A stretch of DNA of 64,000 nt from CBDDEC01 sp965226785 (lineage in GTDB: Bacteria; Chloroflexota; Dehalococcoidia; UBA2979). The position numbers were made by a program, and so were the translations under genes. How positions within the stretch are numbered: the first letter of the stretch is position 1; each line of letters begins with the position of its first letter. A model generated the notes under the pieces. The model saw nothing but the letters and a program-made list of their open reading frames with translations. It was not told where the DNA came from and did not search any database. Of this stretch, positions 24,546-33,534 are shown one piece after another. The stretch is from assembly GCA_965226785.1 (NCBI GenBank), contig CBDDEC010000003.1, positions 248,001-312,000 on the forward strand, written 5' to 3'.

Positions 24546-25190
24546 ATGCCCCAGGTCTATGCCGACGACGCTGTCACCATCGAACTGCTGCCCGCCCTCG
24601 GGCCGATCGCCAACAACGCCTACATCCTGCGCCCAGCCGGCGGTGGCGCCGTCACGATCGTCGACCTGCCGGAGGGCGCGGAGGCGATCGTCGAGGCGGT
24701 GGCGAAGGACGCGGTGGAACGCCTCGTCGTGACTCATTCGCACTTCGACCACTGGGGCGGCTTCGACATCGTGCGGGCGGCGACGGACGCGCCGGTCTAC
24801 GCCGGCGCCGAGGAGACGGGCCTCGACGACTCGCGGAGCATCCAGCCCCTCGCGCACGGGGACACGTTCGAGGTCGGCAGCGCCACGATCGAGGTGCGCC
24901 ATACGCCGGGCCACACGCCCGGCTCGATCTGCCTCGTCCTCGGCGGCGCGGTGCTGACCGGCGACACGCTCTTCCCCGGCGGTCCGGGGCACTCCCGCTC
25001 GAACGAGCTGCTGCAGCAGGAGATCGCCTCGATCACCTCGCAGCTGCACCCACTGCCCGAGGCGACGGTGGTCCTCCCCGGCCACGGCGACACCACCACG
25101 ATCGGCGCCTCGCGCGAGGAGTACGCCGTCTTCGCCTCGAAGGAGCACGCGGGCGACCTCCACGGCGACGTGCTCTGGCTGGAGTCGTAG
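24546..25190 (+). CDS. metallo-beta-lactamase fold hydrolase
   Basis: 214 residues. The metal motif THSHFDHWGG (near 62-71), RHTPGHTPGS (near 120), GDTLFPGG (near 141) and LPGHGDTT (near 180) are the MBL metal ligands in order. The layout is like glyoxalase II and related thioester or hydroperoxide hydrolases of about 210 residues. Substrate unknown. The ATG has a strong GAGGAGAG site. Confidence 0.88.
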   Translation: MPQVYADDAVTIELLPALGPIANNAYILRPAGGGAVTIVDLPEGAEAIVEAVAKDAVERLVVTHSHFDHWGGFDIVRAATDAPVYAGAEETGLDDSRSIQPLAHGDTFEVGSATIEVRHTPGHTPGSICLVLGGAVLTGDTLFPGGPGHSRSNELLQQEIASITSQLHPLPEATVVLPGHGDTTTIGASREEYAVFASKEHAGDLHGDVLWLES

Positions 25191-25252
25191 CGGCTTCGAC
25201 GACGCGATCGAGCTCTGCGAAGCCACAGTCGAGGTGCAAGTGTGAACGCGCG

Positions 25253-25411
25253 ATGACGAAGCCACTCACGGCAGACGGGCGGCGCATCCTCGAGCTGGCC
25301 GGACGGGGGCTGCACGAGCGTGCGATCGCGCGCCGGGTCGGCGTCTCCGTGCACGTCGTGCGGATGCACCTGGCGGCGGCGAAGCAGCGGGCCGCGCAGG
25401 CCGGCGGGTGA
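25253..25411 (+). CDS. 52-residue HTH mini-protein
   Basis: The whole protein is one helix-turn-helix, LTADGRRILELAGRGLHERA then IARRVGVSVHVVRMHLAAAK, resembling the LuxR/sigma-region-4 type. It lacks any receiver or partner domain. It lies 62 bp after the MBL gene with a weak ribosome-binding site. It may be a remnant or a small DNA-binding protein. Confidence 0.45.
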   Translation: MTKPLTADGRRILELAGRGLHERAIARRVGVSVHVVRMHLAAAKQRAAQAGG

Positions 25412-25501
25412 TCGACCCTACACGCGTGTGACGTCGCCGCGCGTATGCTGCGCCGACGCACGGCAGCTCGTGTGATGCCGATGACCTCGAGGAGAGCAAC
25501 C

Positions 25502-25858
25502 ATGACCGACGCCACCGACACGCTGAAGCAATGGGCCGCATGCGCGGTCGCCCAGGACTTCGACGGTTGGGGTGACCTGACCACCGAGGCGATGACGTAC
25601 ACCCACAGCAACTCGATGCACGAGACACGGGCCGACGTGCTGGCCGCCTTCAGTGCCGGCCGGCGCTACACGCGCTTCGAGTTCGAGCGCACGAACGAGG
25701 AGCGCTACGGCGACACCGCGGTCGTCACCGGGATCACCCGCGCCGCCGTCGACCGCAAGCCACCGTTGGAACTGGACCTACGGTTCACCGCCACCCTCGT
25801 CGGCGGCGAGGGCCACTGGCAGGTCGCTGCCTACCAGACGACGCCACTGCAGGAGTAG
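25502..25858 (+). CDS. SnoaL-like/DUF4440 (NTF2-fold) protein
   Basis: 118 residues. The N-terminal helix pair (LKQWAACAVAQDFDGWGDL) and the curved beta-sheet (YTRFEFERTNEERYGDTAVV, LELDLRFTATLVGGEGHWQV) fit the NTF2-like cone fold, with the usual closing strand QVAAYQTTPL. The fold hosts enzymes and binding proteins; no catalytic pair can be assigned. The ATG has GAGGAGAG upstream. Confidence 0.7.
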   Translation: MTDATDTLKQWAACAVAQDFDGWGDLTTEAMTYTHSNSMHETRADVLAAFSAGRRYTRFEFERTNEERYGDTAVVTGITRAAVDRKPPLELDLRFTATLVGGEGHWQVAAYQTTPLQE

Positions 25859-25909
25859 CGCCGACCGTCCTCCAATCATCAACAGGTTCCGGGTCCAGAC
25901 GGGAACAAC

Positions 25910-27610
25910 ATGCCTTCGCTCGATCCTGCGCTTTTCACCACCTCGCGGCCCGGTCAATGGTCCAGCGACGGCCTGCATGGCCCTCGGCCGTACACGCTGA
26001 TCGGCGCTCGCTGCTTCGGCGACCCGATCGAGGCCGGCAGCCAGGCGGGGGTGGTGCGCTACGGGTTGCCCAGCGGCGGCATCGGCGTGGAGTTCATGCA
26101 GCGCTTTGAGTACATCCACCTGCGCACGCTGCTGAGCCGCCCACCCGGCGACGACGACACCTCGCGCGCGGCGTTCGAGGCAATGGTCGCGGCGAGCCCA
26201 GAGCTGCAGTTCCGGCTGCGCACGGCTGAGGAGACGCTGGCGACGAAGCGGTGGGAGACCGACCTCAAGCACTGGGACGAGGTCGGACGCCCTTGGCTGA
26301 TGGGGCGGACGCTGGCGCTGACGGACGTCGACCCCTCGACGCTCGACGACGATGGACTGGAGACGCTGCTGCGCTCGACCGTCGAGCAGTCCGAGGTCGC
26401 GATGCGGATGCACCACATTCTCAACCCCGTGAGCGGCATCCCCTCGCAACGGTTCTACGGCTTCAGCGTGCGCCACACCGGGGTCCCGTTTCCCGAGCAG
26501 ATCGCGTTGATGCAGGGTGCGTCGCCGGTGTCGATCGGCGATGAACCCGAGCTGCGCGCCGTCGCGACGGCCGTCGAGGCCTCGGGCGTGGCCGACGCGC
26601 TGCTCGACGCGGAGGGCGACCCGGCGGACCAGGTCGAGCGACTGCGCACGCACGACGGCGATGTTGGCGCGGCGATGCAGACGTACCTGCGCCTCACCGG
26701 CTACCGCTCGATCGGTGGCTGGGAGCCGATGGAGCCGTTCGCCCTGGAGCAGCCGATCGGCATCGTCGCGACGATCCGCACCGCGATTGAGAGCGAGCGC
26801 CCACAGGTGGACCCGGCGTTCGTCGCGTCGATCCGCGACCAGGTGCCGGATGAGCATCGCGACGAGTGGGATGCGCTCTACGCCGACGCCCGTCGTTTCG
26901 CCCGCGTCAAAGACGAACGTGACGTCTACTGCAACATCCCGGCGTCAGGCCTCGTGCGGCGCGCGACGCTCGAGGTCGGCCACCGGCTGCACGCCGCGGG
27001 ACGTGTCGACGACATCGAGCACGCGACCGAGGGCAGCGTCGAGGAGCTGGCAACGCTGCTGCGCGGGGACACAGAGGTGAAGGCGCAGGAGCTGGCGGAC
27101 CGTCATCAATACCGGCTGACGTACACGATCAAGGACATCCCAGAGACGGTCGGCGAGCCGCTCGCCCCGCCGGTGTCCTGGCGCTGGCTACCCGAGCCGT
27201 GGCAGCAGCTCGCGCCTCCACCGGACGCACCGGGGAACGCTCGACAGACGGAAGCCGTCGAGGGAGGCTCGGCGACGCTGATCACCGGCACGAGGGCTCA
27301 GGGCGGCAGCTACGAAGGGCCGGCACGGATCGTGACCGGGCCCAACGAGTTCAGCAAGATTCGGCAAGGGGACGTGTTGGTGACGCCCGCGACGAATCCA
27401 GCGTTCTCCGTGATCCTGCCGCTGCTGGGCGCGATCGTGACGGACCACGGCAACCCGCTCTCGCACGCCGCGATCATCGCGCGCGAGTTCGGGCTGCCGG
27501 CCGTCGTCGGCTGCAACGACGCGACTGACCGCCTCCGTGATGGTGATCGCGTGCGCGTCGACGCCGATGCGGGCACGATCGAGGTGCTCGAAGCCGCCGC
27601 CGCCGATTGA
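25910..27610 (+). CDS. PEP-utilising-enzyme mobile (phosphohistidine swivel) domain protein
   Basis: 566 residues. The C-terminal domain (about 460-560) is the swivelling phosphohistidine domain of PPDK/PpsA/rifampin phosphotransferase: VTDHGNPLSHAAIIAREFGL with the phospho-acceptor His in LSHAAI near 528. The first 440 residues are helical (YGLPSGGIGVEFMQRFEYIH, MRMHHILNPVSG) and resemble the linker/substrate region of rifampin-phosphotransferase-like proteins. No ATP-grasp nucleotide-binding domain and no PEP TIM barrel are visible, so it lacks its own phosphate donor site. It ends 4 bp inside the next open frame. Function unknown. Confidence 0.75.
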   Translation: MPSLDPALFTTSRPGQWSSDGLHGPRPYTLIGARCFGDPIEAGSQAGVVRYGLPSGGIGVEFMQRFEYIHLRTLLSRPPGDDDTSRAAFEAMVAASPELQFRLRTAEETLATKRWETDLKHWDEVGRPWLMGRTLALTDVDPSTLDDDGLETLLRSTVEQSEVAMRMHHILNPVSGIPSQRFYGFSVRHTGVPFPEQIALMQGASPVSIGDEPELRAVATAVEASGVADALLDAEGDPADQVERLRTHDGDVGAAMQTYLRLTGYRSIGGWEPMEPFALEQPIGIVATIRTAIESERPQVDPAFVASIRDQVPDEHRDEWDALYADARRFARVKDERDVYCNIPASGLVRRATLEVGHRLHAAGRVDDIEHATEGSVEELATLLRGDTEVKAQELADRHQYRLTYTIKDIPETVGEPLAPPVSWRWLPEPWQQLAPPPDAPGNARQTEAVEGGSATLITGTRAQGGSYEGPARIVTGPNEFSKIRQGDVLVTPATNPAFSVILPLLGAIVTDHGNPLSHAAIIAREFGLPAVVGCNDATDRLRDGDRVRVDADAGTIEVLEAAAAD

Positions 27611-27675
27611 CCGGAGGTCGGGGGCCGCTACCATCCGCTGAGGCGTCGCCGGGACGGCTGCGCGGAGAGGGGACC

Positions 27676-28965
27676 GTGGGCGAAACGATCGAACCGCTGG
27701 CGCCGCCGAGCGTGCATGCGGTGGGCGACGGGCTGCGTCTGATCGTGACGCCGATGCCGCACGCGCGGTCGGTGGGCATCTCGGTCTACCTCGCTGCGGG
27801 CTCGCGCTTCGAACCGACGGAGGAGGAGGCGGGGCTCGCCCACTTCCTCGAGCACCTCTGTTTCAAGGGCACGCCGCGCCGACCGCATGCGATGGACGTG
27901 TCGCGCGAGATCGACGGCCTGGGCGGCACGATCAACGCCGCCACCAACCGCGAGTTCACCGTCTACTACGGCAAGGTCACCGCGGGGCGACTCGAACCGG
28001 CACTCGACCTGCTCGCCGACATGCTGCGCGAGTCGCTGTTCGTGGACAGCGAGGTCGAACGCGAACGAGGCGTGATCCTCGAGGAGTTGGCCGCCGTCGA
28101 GGACTCGCCCGGCGAGCAGTCGGGCGTCCTGCTCGACGAGCTGTTGTGGCCAGACCAGCCGCACGGGCGCGACATAGCCGGGACCGTCGCCTCGGTGACT
28201 GCGATGCCGCGCGACCGCATCTTCGACTACTACTGCCAGCAGTACGTGGCGAACGGCGCGGTCGTCTCGCTGGCGGGCGCCGTCGACGACGCCGAGGCGA
28301 CGGAGGTCGTCGAGCGGCTGATGGGCACGTGGCCCGCTGGCTCGCCACGCGAGTGGGTGCGTGACAGGGGCACACAGGGTGAACGCGCGGCCGCGATCGA
28401 GAAGGAGACGGAGCAGGTCCACCTCACGATCGGCGTGCCGGCGCTCAGCATCCACGACCCCGACCGCTACGCCGCCGACCTGCTCTCGATCGTCCTCGGC
28501 GAGGGCATGTCCTCGAGGCTGTTCGCGCGTCTGCGCGAGGAGCTGGGGCTCTGCTACGACATCCACACCTACGTCGGTCACCTGCTCGACACCGGCATGT
28601 TTGGCGTGTACGCCGGCGTCGACCCGAGCCACGCCATCGAGGCGGTGCACGAGATTTCGAAGGAGCTGGCGCGCGCACGCCAACCGATCGCCGCCGAGGA
28701 GCTGCAGCGCGCGAAGGAAGTGGCCCGCTCGCGCCTCGAGCTGCGGATCGAAGACACCCGCGCGGTTTCCTCGTTGTACGGGTCGCAGTCCATCCTCGAC
28801 CTGGACCTCGAACGTCCGGTGCAGCTGGCGGAGCGGACCATGGCCGTCACGATCGAAGACGTCGAGCGGGTGGCCAACCGGCTGCTGCGCGATGAGGCGA
28901 TCCACCTCGCCTCGGTCGGTCCCTGCGGCGTCGCCGATCTCTCGGCCGCGCTCTCGCTCGCCTAG
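27676..28965 (+). CDS. M16-family zinc metallopeptidase (pitrilysin/processing-peptidase-like)
   Basis: 429 residues. The inverted zinc motif HxxEH appears as AHFLEHLCFKGT (near 56-62) with the second Glu at LEELAAVEDSPGEQ about 75 residues on. The second half (GMSSRLFARLREELGLCYDI) is the inactive partner domain. I start at the GTG at 27676 with GAGAGGGG upstream. These enzymes trim peptides or short proteins, probably in the cytoplasm because no signal peptide is seen. Confidence 0.9.
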   Translation: MGETIEPLAPPSVHAVGDGLRLIVTPMPHARSVGISVYLAAGSRFEPTEEEAGLAHFLEHLCFKGTPRRPHAMDVSREIDGLGGTINAATNREFTVYYGKVTAGRLEPALDLLADMLRESLFVDSEVERERGVILEELAAVEDSPGEQSGVLLDELLWPDQPHGRDIAGTVASVTAMPRDRIFDYYCQQYVANGAVVSLAGAVDDAEATEVVERLMGTWPAGSPREWVRDRGTQGERAAAIEKETEQVHLTIGVPALSIHDPDRYAADLLSIVLGEGMSSRLFARLREELGLCYDIHTYVGHLLDTGMFGVYAGVDPSHAIEAVHEISKELARARQPIAAEELQRAKEVARSRLELRIEDTRAVSSLYGSQSILDLDLERPVQLAERTMAVTIEDVERVANRLLRDEAIHLASVGPCGVADLSAALSLA

Positions 28966-28982
28966 GCCCGGCGAGGCCCACG

Positions 28983-29414
28983 ATGGTCGACCGCGACGCC
29001 GCGCCCGAGCGCTGGTTGCTGGTCGTCCAGCGCAGCGAGGAGCCGGGCCACTACCTGCTCGTCAGCTGGAGCGACTGGCCGCACCCCTCGCTGCCAGCGA
29101 TTTCGCCGCCGCACGCCGGCGAGGGCCTCGACCACGCGGTCGAGGCGATGCTGCGTAGTTCCTTCGGTGTCGCCCTCGTGGGCTCGGCGCTGCGCAGCGA
29201 GGAGCGGTGGCCGGTGCGTATGGCGCATCCCCGCTTCGGCGGTGACGGCGTGGGCTGGCTGCGCCCGATCGCCGCCCGTGCCTCCGGCGAGCCCGTGGCC
29301 GGACCGTTGATCGATGACCTGACGACGCTCCCCGCCGCCGCCGCCGTCGAGGGCCTGAGCACAGCCGTCGAACGCGCGGTGTTCGAGGCGGGCGTGGCGC
29401 TCCTCGAAGGCTAG
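28983..29414 (+). CDS. hypothetical protein
   Basis: 143 residues, 17 bp after the M16 peptidase gene and probably co-transcribed. ERWLLVVQRSEEPGHYLLVS has a NUDIX-like first strand pair, but the NUDIX box (GxxxxxExxxxREUxEExGU) is absent. The rest has alternating strands and a closing helix. I do not recognise the family. Confidence 0.5.
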   Translation: MVDRDAAPERWLLVVQRSEEPGHYLLVSWSDWPHPSLPAISPPHAGEGLDHAVEAMLRSSFGVALVGSALRSEERWPVRMAHPRFGGDGVGWLRPIAARASGEPVAGPLIDDLTTLPAAAAVEGLSTAVERAVFEAGVALLEG

Positions 29415-29465
29415 GGCCGGCGAGCGGACTGCCCTCGGGCCCTCCGCTCGGACGTTCAGACGCAG

Positions 29466-29493
29466 CACGGGCCGCCCTCGCGGGCGGCCCGTG
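29466..29493. terminator. bidirectional terminator between convergent genes
   Basis: Perfect 12-bp stem CACGGGCCGCCC/GGGCGGCCCGTG with loop TCGC. It sits between the plus-strand hypothetical gene and the end of groEL on the minus strand. Confidence 0.65.
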
Positions 29494-29518
29494 GTCTGTT
29501 CATGGCGTGACGCTCGCG

Positions 29519-31144
29519 CTAGAGCATGTCCGGGTCGTACGGCGCCTCGCCCATGGCCTTGGGCTCGGGGATCTCTCCGATCGCAACCTCGGTGGTGAGC
29601 ATCAGCGCGGCCACGGAGATCGCGTTCTCGACCGCCGCGCGGCTCACCTTCACCGGGTCGATGATGCCGAGGTCGAACATGTCGCCCATCGCCTCGCCGG
29701 CGGCGTCGTAGCCGATGCGCGGTGCGGCGGCGCGCACGTCCTCGACGATGACGGAGGCCTCACGACCGGCGTTCTCGACGATCTGGCGCAGGGGCGCCTC
29801 GAGCGCCTTGTACAGGATCTGGACGCCGATGCGCTCCTCGTGGCTCTCGAGCGTCTCGAGCAGCGGCTCCAGCGAGGGCTGCACGCGCAGGAAGGCGACG
29901 CCGCCGCCCGGCACCACGCCCTCCTCGACGGCGGCGCGGGTCGCGGAGAGCGCGTCCTCGACGCGGAACTTCTTCTCGCGCACCTCGATCTCAGTGGCGC
30001 CACCGGCCTTGATCACGGCGATGCCGCCGGCCAGCTTGGCCAGGCGCTCTTGCATCTTCTCGCGCTCGAAGTCCTGTGTGGTGTCCTCGATCTGCGCGCG
30101 GATCTGGCGGATGCGCGCCTGGATCGCCTCGTCCGAGCCGGCGCCCTCGATGATCGTGGTGTTGCCCTTGTCGGCGACCACGCGATGCGCACGCCCGAGG
30201 TCGGCGAGCTGCGTGTCCTCCAGCTTGCGACCCATGTCGCTCGTGACGTAGGTGCCACCGGTGAGGATGGCAATGTCCTCCAGCATGGCCTTGCGGCGGT
30301 CCCCGAAGGAGGGCGACTTGATGAAGAGCGGGTTGAGATTGCCCCGCATCTTGTTCAAGACCATGGTCTGCAGCGCTTCGCCGGCCAGGTCCTCGCAGAT
30401 GACGACCAGGTTCTTTGAGACCTGCAGCACCTTCTCCACGATCGGGAGGATGTCGCCGACCTGCTCGATCTTCTGGTCGGTGACGAGGATGTAGGGGTCA
30501 TCCAGGATCGACTCCTGGCGGTCGACGTTGGTCACGAAGTGGGGCGAGATGAAGCCGCGGTCGATCTGGAGGCCGTCGACGATCTCGGTCTCGTACTCCA
30601 GGGCACGACCGTCCTCGATCGTGATCACGCCGTCCTTGCCGACTTGCTCCATCACGTCCGCGATCAGGGCGCCGACCTCGGGCTCGTTGGCGGCGATGGC
30701 GGCGACAGCGGCGATCGTCTCCTTGTCCTCGACGGGGACCGCCATGTCGCGCAGCGCCTGGATGACCACGCGCACGCCCTTCTCCATGCCGCGGCGGATG
30801 TAGATCGCGTTGGCGCCCGCGGCGATGTTGCGGATGCCGTCATGGAAGATGGCCTGGGCGAGCACCGTGGCGGTCGTGGTACCGTCGCCGGCGACGTCGT
30901 TGGTGCGGATGGCGACCTGCTTCACGAGCTGGGCGCCCATGTTGTGGAAGCGGTCCTTGAGCTCGATCTCCCGAGCCACGGTGACGCCGTCCTTGGTGAT
31001 CACGGCCGGGCCGTAGGACTTGTCGAGGACGACGTTGCGGCCGCGTGGGCCGAGCGTGACCTTGACGGCGTTCGCGAGGATGTCGACGCCGTGCCGCAGC
31101 TCGCGGCGGGCGTCCTCATCGAAGCGGATAGTCTTCGCGGGCAT
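29519..31144 (-). CDS. groL: chaperonin GroEL
   Basis: 541 residues. AVKVTLGPRGRNVVLDKSYG, NDVAGDGTTTATVLAQAI (nucleotide-binding GDGTT), GGTYVTSDMG and VVPGGGVAFLR are GroEL signatures. It forms the double ring that folds proteins with GroES. The C-terminus ends YDPDML and lacks the Gly-Gly-Met tail common in proteobacterial GroEL. It follows groES with an 79-bp gap in the operon headed by the CIRCE element. Confidence 0.97.
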   Translation of the reverse strand: MPAKTIRFDEDARRELRHGVDILANAVKVTLGPRGRNVVLDKSYGPAVITKDGVTVAREIELKDRFHNMGAQLVKQVAIRTNDVAGDGTTTATVLAQAIFHDGIRNIAAGANAIYIRRGMEKGVRVVIQALRDMAVPVEDKETIAAVAAIAANEPEVGALIADVMEQVGKDGVITIEDGRALEYETEIVDGLQIDRGFISPHFVTNVDRQESILDDPYILVTDQKIEQVGDILPIVEKVLQVSKNLVVICEDLAGEALQTMVLNKMRGNLNPLFIKSPSFGDRRKAMLEDIAILTGGTYVTSDMGRKLEDTQLADLGRAHRVVADKGNTTIIEGAGSDEAIQARIRQIRAQIEDTTQDFEREKMQERLAKLAGGIAVIKAGGATEIEVREKKFRVEDALSATRAAVEEGVVPGGGVAFLRVQPSLEPLLETLESHEERIGVQILYKALEAPLRQIVENAGREASVIVEDVRAAAPRIGYDAAGEAMGDMFDLGIIDPVKVSRAAVENAISVAALMLTTEVAIGEIPEPKAMGEAPYDPDML

Positions 31145-31223
31145 GGGTCAGCTCCTGATTCGAGCGGCTGGTCGTGCGCTCAGCCCTCGGACGGTCCGAG
31201 GGTGTTCGCCACGCGGGCGGTCG

Positions 31224-31523
31224 CTAGGAGTCCTCGAGCTTGGCGAGGACGTCCTGGAAGCGGATCACGATGTACTCCTCGGAGTCCACGGTGACCTCCT
31301 GGCCCGTGTACTTCTGGTAGAGCACGCGGTCGCCAGAGGCGAGTTCCATCTTCTCGACGACGCCCGAGTCGTTGAGCTTGCCGGGGCCCACGCTGATCAC
31401 GTGGCCGTGCTGGGGGGCCTCCTTGGCGGAGTCGGGAATGACGAGCCCGGAGGTGGTGATTTCCTCCTGCTCGACGGGCTGCAAAATGATGTGGTCGGTC
31501 AGCGGGACAACGTTCGTCGCCAA
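31224..31523 (-). CDS. groS: co-chaperonin GroES
   Basis: 99 residues. LTDHIILQPVEQEEITTSGL, the mobile-loop region, VLYQKYTGQEVTVDSEEYIV and the closing DVLAKLED are typical. GroES caps the GroEL ring. It lies first in the operon with a CIRCE operator 80 bp upstream. Confidence 0.96.
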   Translation of the reverse strand: MATNVVPLTDHIILQPVEQEEITTSGLVIPDSAKEAPQHGHVISVGPGKLNDSGVVEKMELASGDRVLYQKYTGQEVTVDSEEYIVIRFQDVLAKLEDS

Positions 31524-31600
31524 CGTCGGAGCTCCTCGAGGGTTCGCCGGACCGGCCTCATCGGCCCGTCCGGTCTTGGCTGGGTTACGCGAGGCAGAAT

Positions 31601-31629
31601 GCTAGCACTCCCCTGCCGAGAGTGCTAGC
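31601..31629. promoter_or_regulatory. CIRCE operator (HrcA binding site)
   Basis: Inverted repeat GCTAGCACTC-N9-GAGTGCTAGC, matching the consensus TTAGCACTC-N9-GAGTGCTAA except for the outer bases. It lies in the groES leader/promoter region and implies heat-shock control by an HrcA repressor encoded outside the window. Confidence 0.92.
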
Positions 31630-31668
31630 GACAACGGCCAGCCGCGGCAGGCGGTACCTCGATGCTGC

Positions 31669-31696
31669 CCAGTCTACACGGTTTCGTGTAGACTGG
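31669..31696. promoter_or_regulatory. palindromic operator, probable XRE autoregulatory site
   Basis: Perfect 12-bp inverted repeat CCAGTCTACACG-GTTT-CGTGTAGACTGG, 30 bp before the XRE gene and 40 bp from the CIRCE. Its symmetry and position fit a dimeric repressor site. It could also act on the divergent groES promoter. Confidence 0.6.
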
Positions 31697-31725
31697 CCGA
31701 GGGCTGGAGAGGGCGGGCACGCGGA

Positions 31726-32070
31726 ATGAACGAGGCCGGGAGCCCACGCGGTGGCGAGGCCTGGGACGCTGAGCGCGTACGTGCGTTGCGTTCGCACCTG
31801 GGCGCCAGCCAGCAGGAGCTGGCGGAGCGGCTCGGGACCCGCCAGCAGACGGTGTCCGAGTGGGAGACCGCCCACAGCGCGCCCCGCCGCATGTCTCGCC
31901 GGCTGCTGGCGCTGGTAGCCGAGGAGGCGGGCTTCTACGACGCCCGCACGTCCGCGGATGGCGGCGCGCCGCCCGCGCGCGGAGCAGTCGAGCCAGGGGC
32001 GTCGGATCCCTCGATCGGAACTGCGTCGTCAGAGGCGCAACCGCCAGTATCGGGAGCGGGCGCCGTGTGA
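31726..32070 (+). CDS. XRE-family HTH transcriptional regulator
   Basis: 114 residues. An XRE/Cro-C1 HTH fills the N-terminal half (VRALRSHLGASQQELAERLG, TRQQTVSEWETAHSAPRRMS, about 17-55). The C-terminal third is unstructured, Ala/Ser/Gly-rich. The stop overlaps the GTG of the DUF2851 gene by 4 bp, so both are co-translated. The operator upstream suggests it controls its own two-gene unit. Confidence 0.85.
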   Translation: MNEAGSPRGGEAWDAERVRALRSHLGASQQELAERLGTRQQTVSEWETAHSAPRRMSRRLLALVAEEAGFYDARTSADGGAPPARGAVEPGASDPSIGTASSEAQPPVSGAGAV

Positions 32071-33167
32071 CTGCGCCCGCCGCGGCCGGGTCCTCGGGGA
32101 CCGCGACACCTCCAACCCACGAACCGCTGCGCGAGCGCGAGCTGACGGCACTGTGGCTGCTCGGCCGTGTGCCGGGCGAGGTGCTGCCCGCGGGCTGGAC
32201 GTTGCTGCGGCCCGGTCGCGCCGGACGGGGCGCCGGTCCCGACATCCGCGAGGCCGCGTTCCGCCGCGCCAGTGGCGCCGTCGCCGCCGGCGACATCGAG
32301 GTGCACCTGCGGGCCAGCGACTTCTTCACACACGGGCACGCGCACGATCCGAACTACGCCAACGTGCGCCTTCACCTCGTCTGGGAGGACGACCGCCCGC
32401 TCGCTGGAGCGCCCCTCGCGCTGCCCGGGGGCGGTACCGCACCCACGGTCGAGGTGGCGCCAGCACTGCACCACGATCCGGCCCGGCTGCGCCGCCTCGT
32501 CGCTCGGGGGCCGAGCGGCGCCGAGCCATGCGCCGGCCTCGGCGTCGGCATCGGGGTCGAGGGTGTGCGCGAGGCGCTGAGTGCCGAGGGCCGGCGGCGG
32601 CTGGCGGAGCGGGTCTGGGCCGCTGCCTCGCTGGTCGAGCGCCGCGGCTGGGACGCCGCCTGGAGCGAGCTGCTGACGCGCGCCGTGCGCGCCAGTGCCG
32701 GTCGTCGTAGCGGCCGCGAGGACGCATCGACGATCGCGGCGGCGCTGACGGCCCGCCTCGCCGGAGCGGACGGCTCGTGGCTCACCACGCTGCGACAGCA
32801 GGCACTCGACGGGCGCCCCGGTGCGCTGATCGAGGCCTTGCGAGGCGACGCGCGCTCACCACTGCTGGGCCGCGCGCGCGCCGCGGAGCTCGGCTGGAAC
32901 GCGGCGCTGCCGCTGCTGATGGCGGCGGCGACCGCCTATGACGATCCCGCTCTGGCGCGCGCCACGGCCACGCTCGCCGCCGTCTGGCCGGCGCCACGGC
33001 CCTACGGCCGCACGGCCGCCCTCCGCGCGCAGCTCCTCGCGGACGGATCGAGCCTCGGCGGCGGCGCGCTGACGGCACAGGGACTGCTGCACGTGCAGGA
33101 CCTCTGGTGCTCGCGCGGTGGCTGCGGCGTCTGCCCGCTGTCGCGCGGACGTTCGGGAGCGATATGA
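32067..33167 (+). CDS. DUF2851 family protein
   Basis: 366 residues. GPDIREAAFRRASGAVAAGD, IEVHLRASDFFTHGHAHDPN and YANVRLHLVWEDD are characteristic of DUF2851. The conserved acidic/His residues in EVHLxASD and H-x-H-x-D look like a nuclease-type metal site, but no activity is known to me. The C-terminus has a Cys cluster (CSRGGCGVCPL), possibly an Fe-S or zinc site. The start is GTG, overlapping the XRE stop. Confidence 0.8.
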   Translation: MTAPAAAGSSGTATPPTHEPLRERELTALWLLGRVPGEVLPAGWTLLRPGRAGRGAGPDIREAAFRRASGAVAAGDIEVHLRASDFFTHGHAHDPNYANVRLHLVWEDDRPLAGAPLALPGGGTAPTVEVAPALHHDPARLRRLVARGPSGAEPCAGLGVGIGVEGVREALSAEGRRRLAERVWAAASLVERRGWDAAWSELLTRAVRASAGRRSGREDASTIAAALTARLAGADGSWLTTLRQQALDGRPGALIEALRGDARSPLLGRARAAELGWNAALPLLMAAATAYDDPALARATATLAAVWPAPRPYGRTAALRAQLLADGSSLGGGALTAQGLLHVQDLWCSRGGCGVCPLSRGRSGAI

Positions 33168-33296
33168 GGCATTCACGCCATACCACGAGTAGCGAAAACC
33201 TACCCGTTGCGCCACTGGTCGGCCGCTCGCAAGTGTCGTCATGCCAGCTCGCTAGCGACTTCCGCCCAACGCGTCGGCGGTAGAACGGCCCATCCG

Positions 33297-33440
33297 ATGT
33301 CCCGACTGATCCGCAGTCTGACCGCGCTCAGCGTCGCCCTGTTCGTCGTCGCCGCAGCCGTGATCGGATTCGACGCCGCACCGGCGGCGTCCGGCTTCAA
33401 CCCGGGTGACCAGGGACCGTCGGAGTGTCTGTTCCAGTAA
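33297..33440 (+). CDS. small secreted or membrane peptide
   Basis: 47 residues: MSRLIRSLTAL then a hydrophobic helix (SVALFVVAAAVIGFDAAP) and a short exported tail (FNPGDQGPSECLFQ) with one Cys. The basic n-region and hydrophobic core fit a signal peptide. No ribosome-binding site of note. Unknown function. Confidence 0.4.
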   Translation: MSRLIRSLTALSVALFVVAAAVIGFDAAPAASGFNPGDQGPSECLFQ

Positions 33441-33534
33441 ACAGGGCCACCGAGCATCGGCGCTGTCACACCGCGGTCGGCTGGTCGTTCGACCGCCGGG
33501 GCACGTCGACCTGGTCCGCCGGCAATACCTGCGG

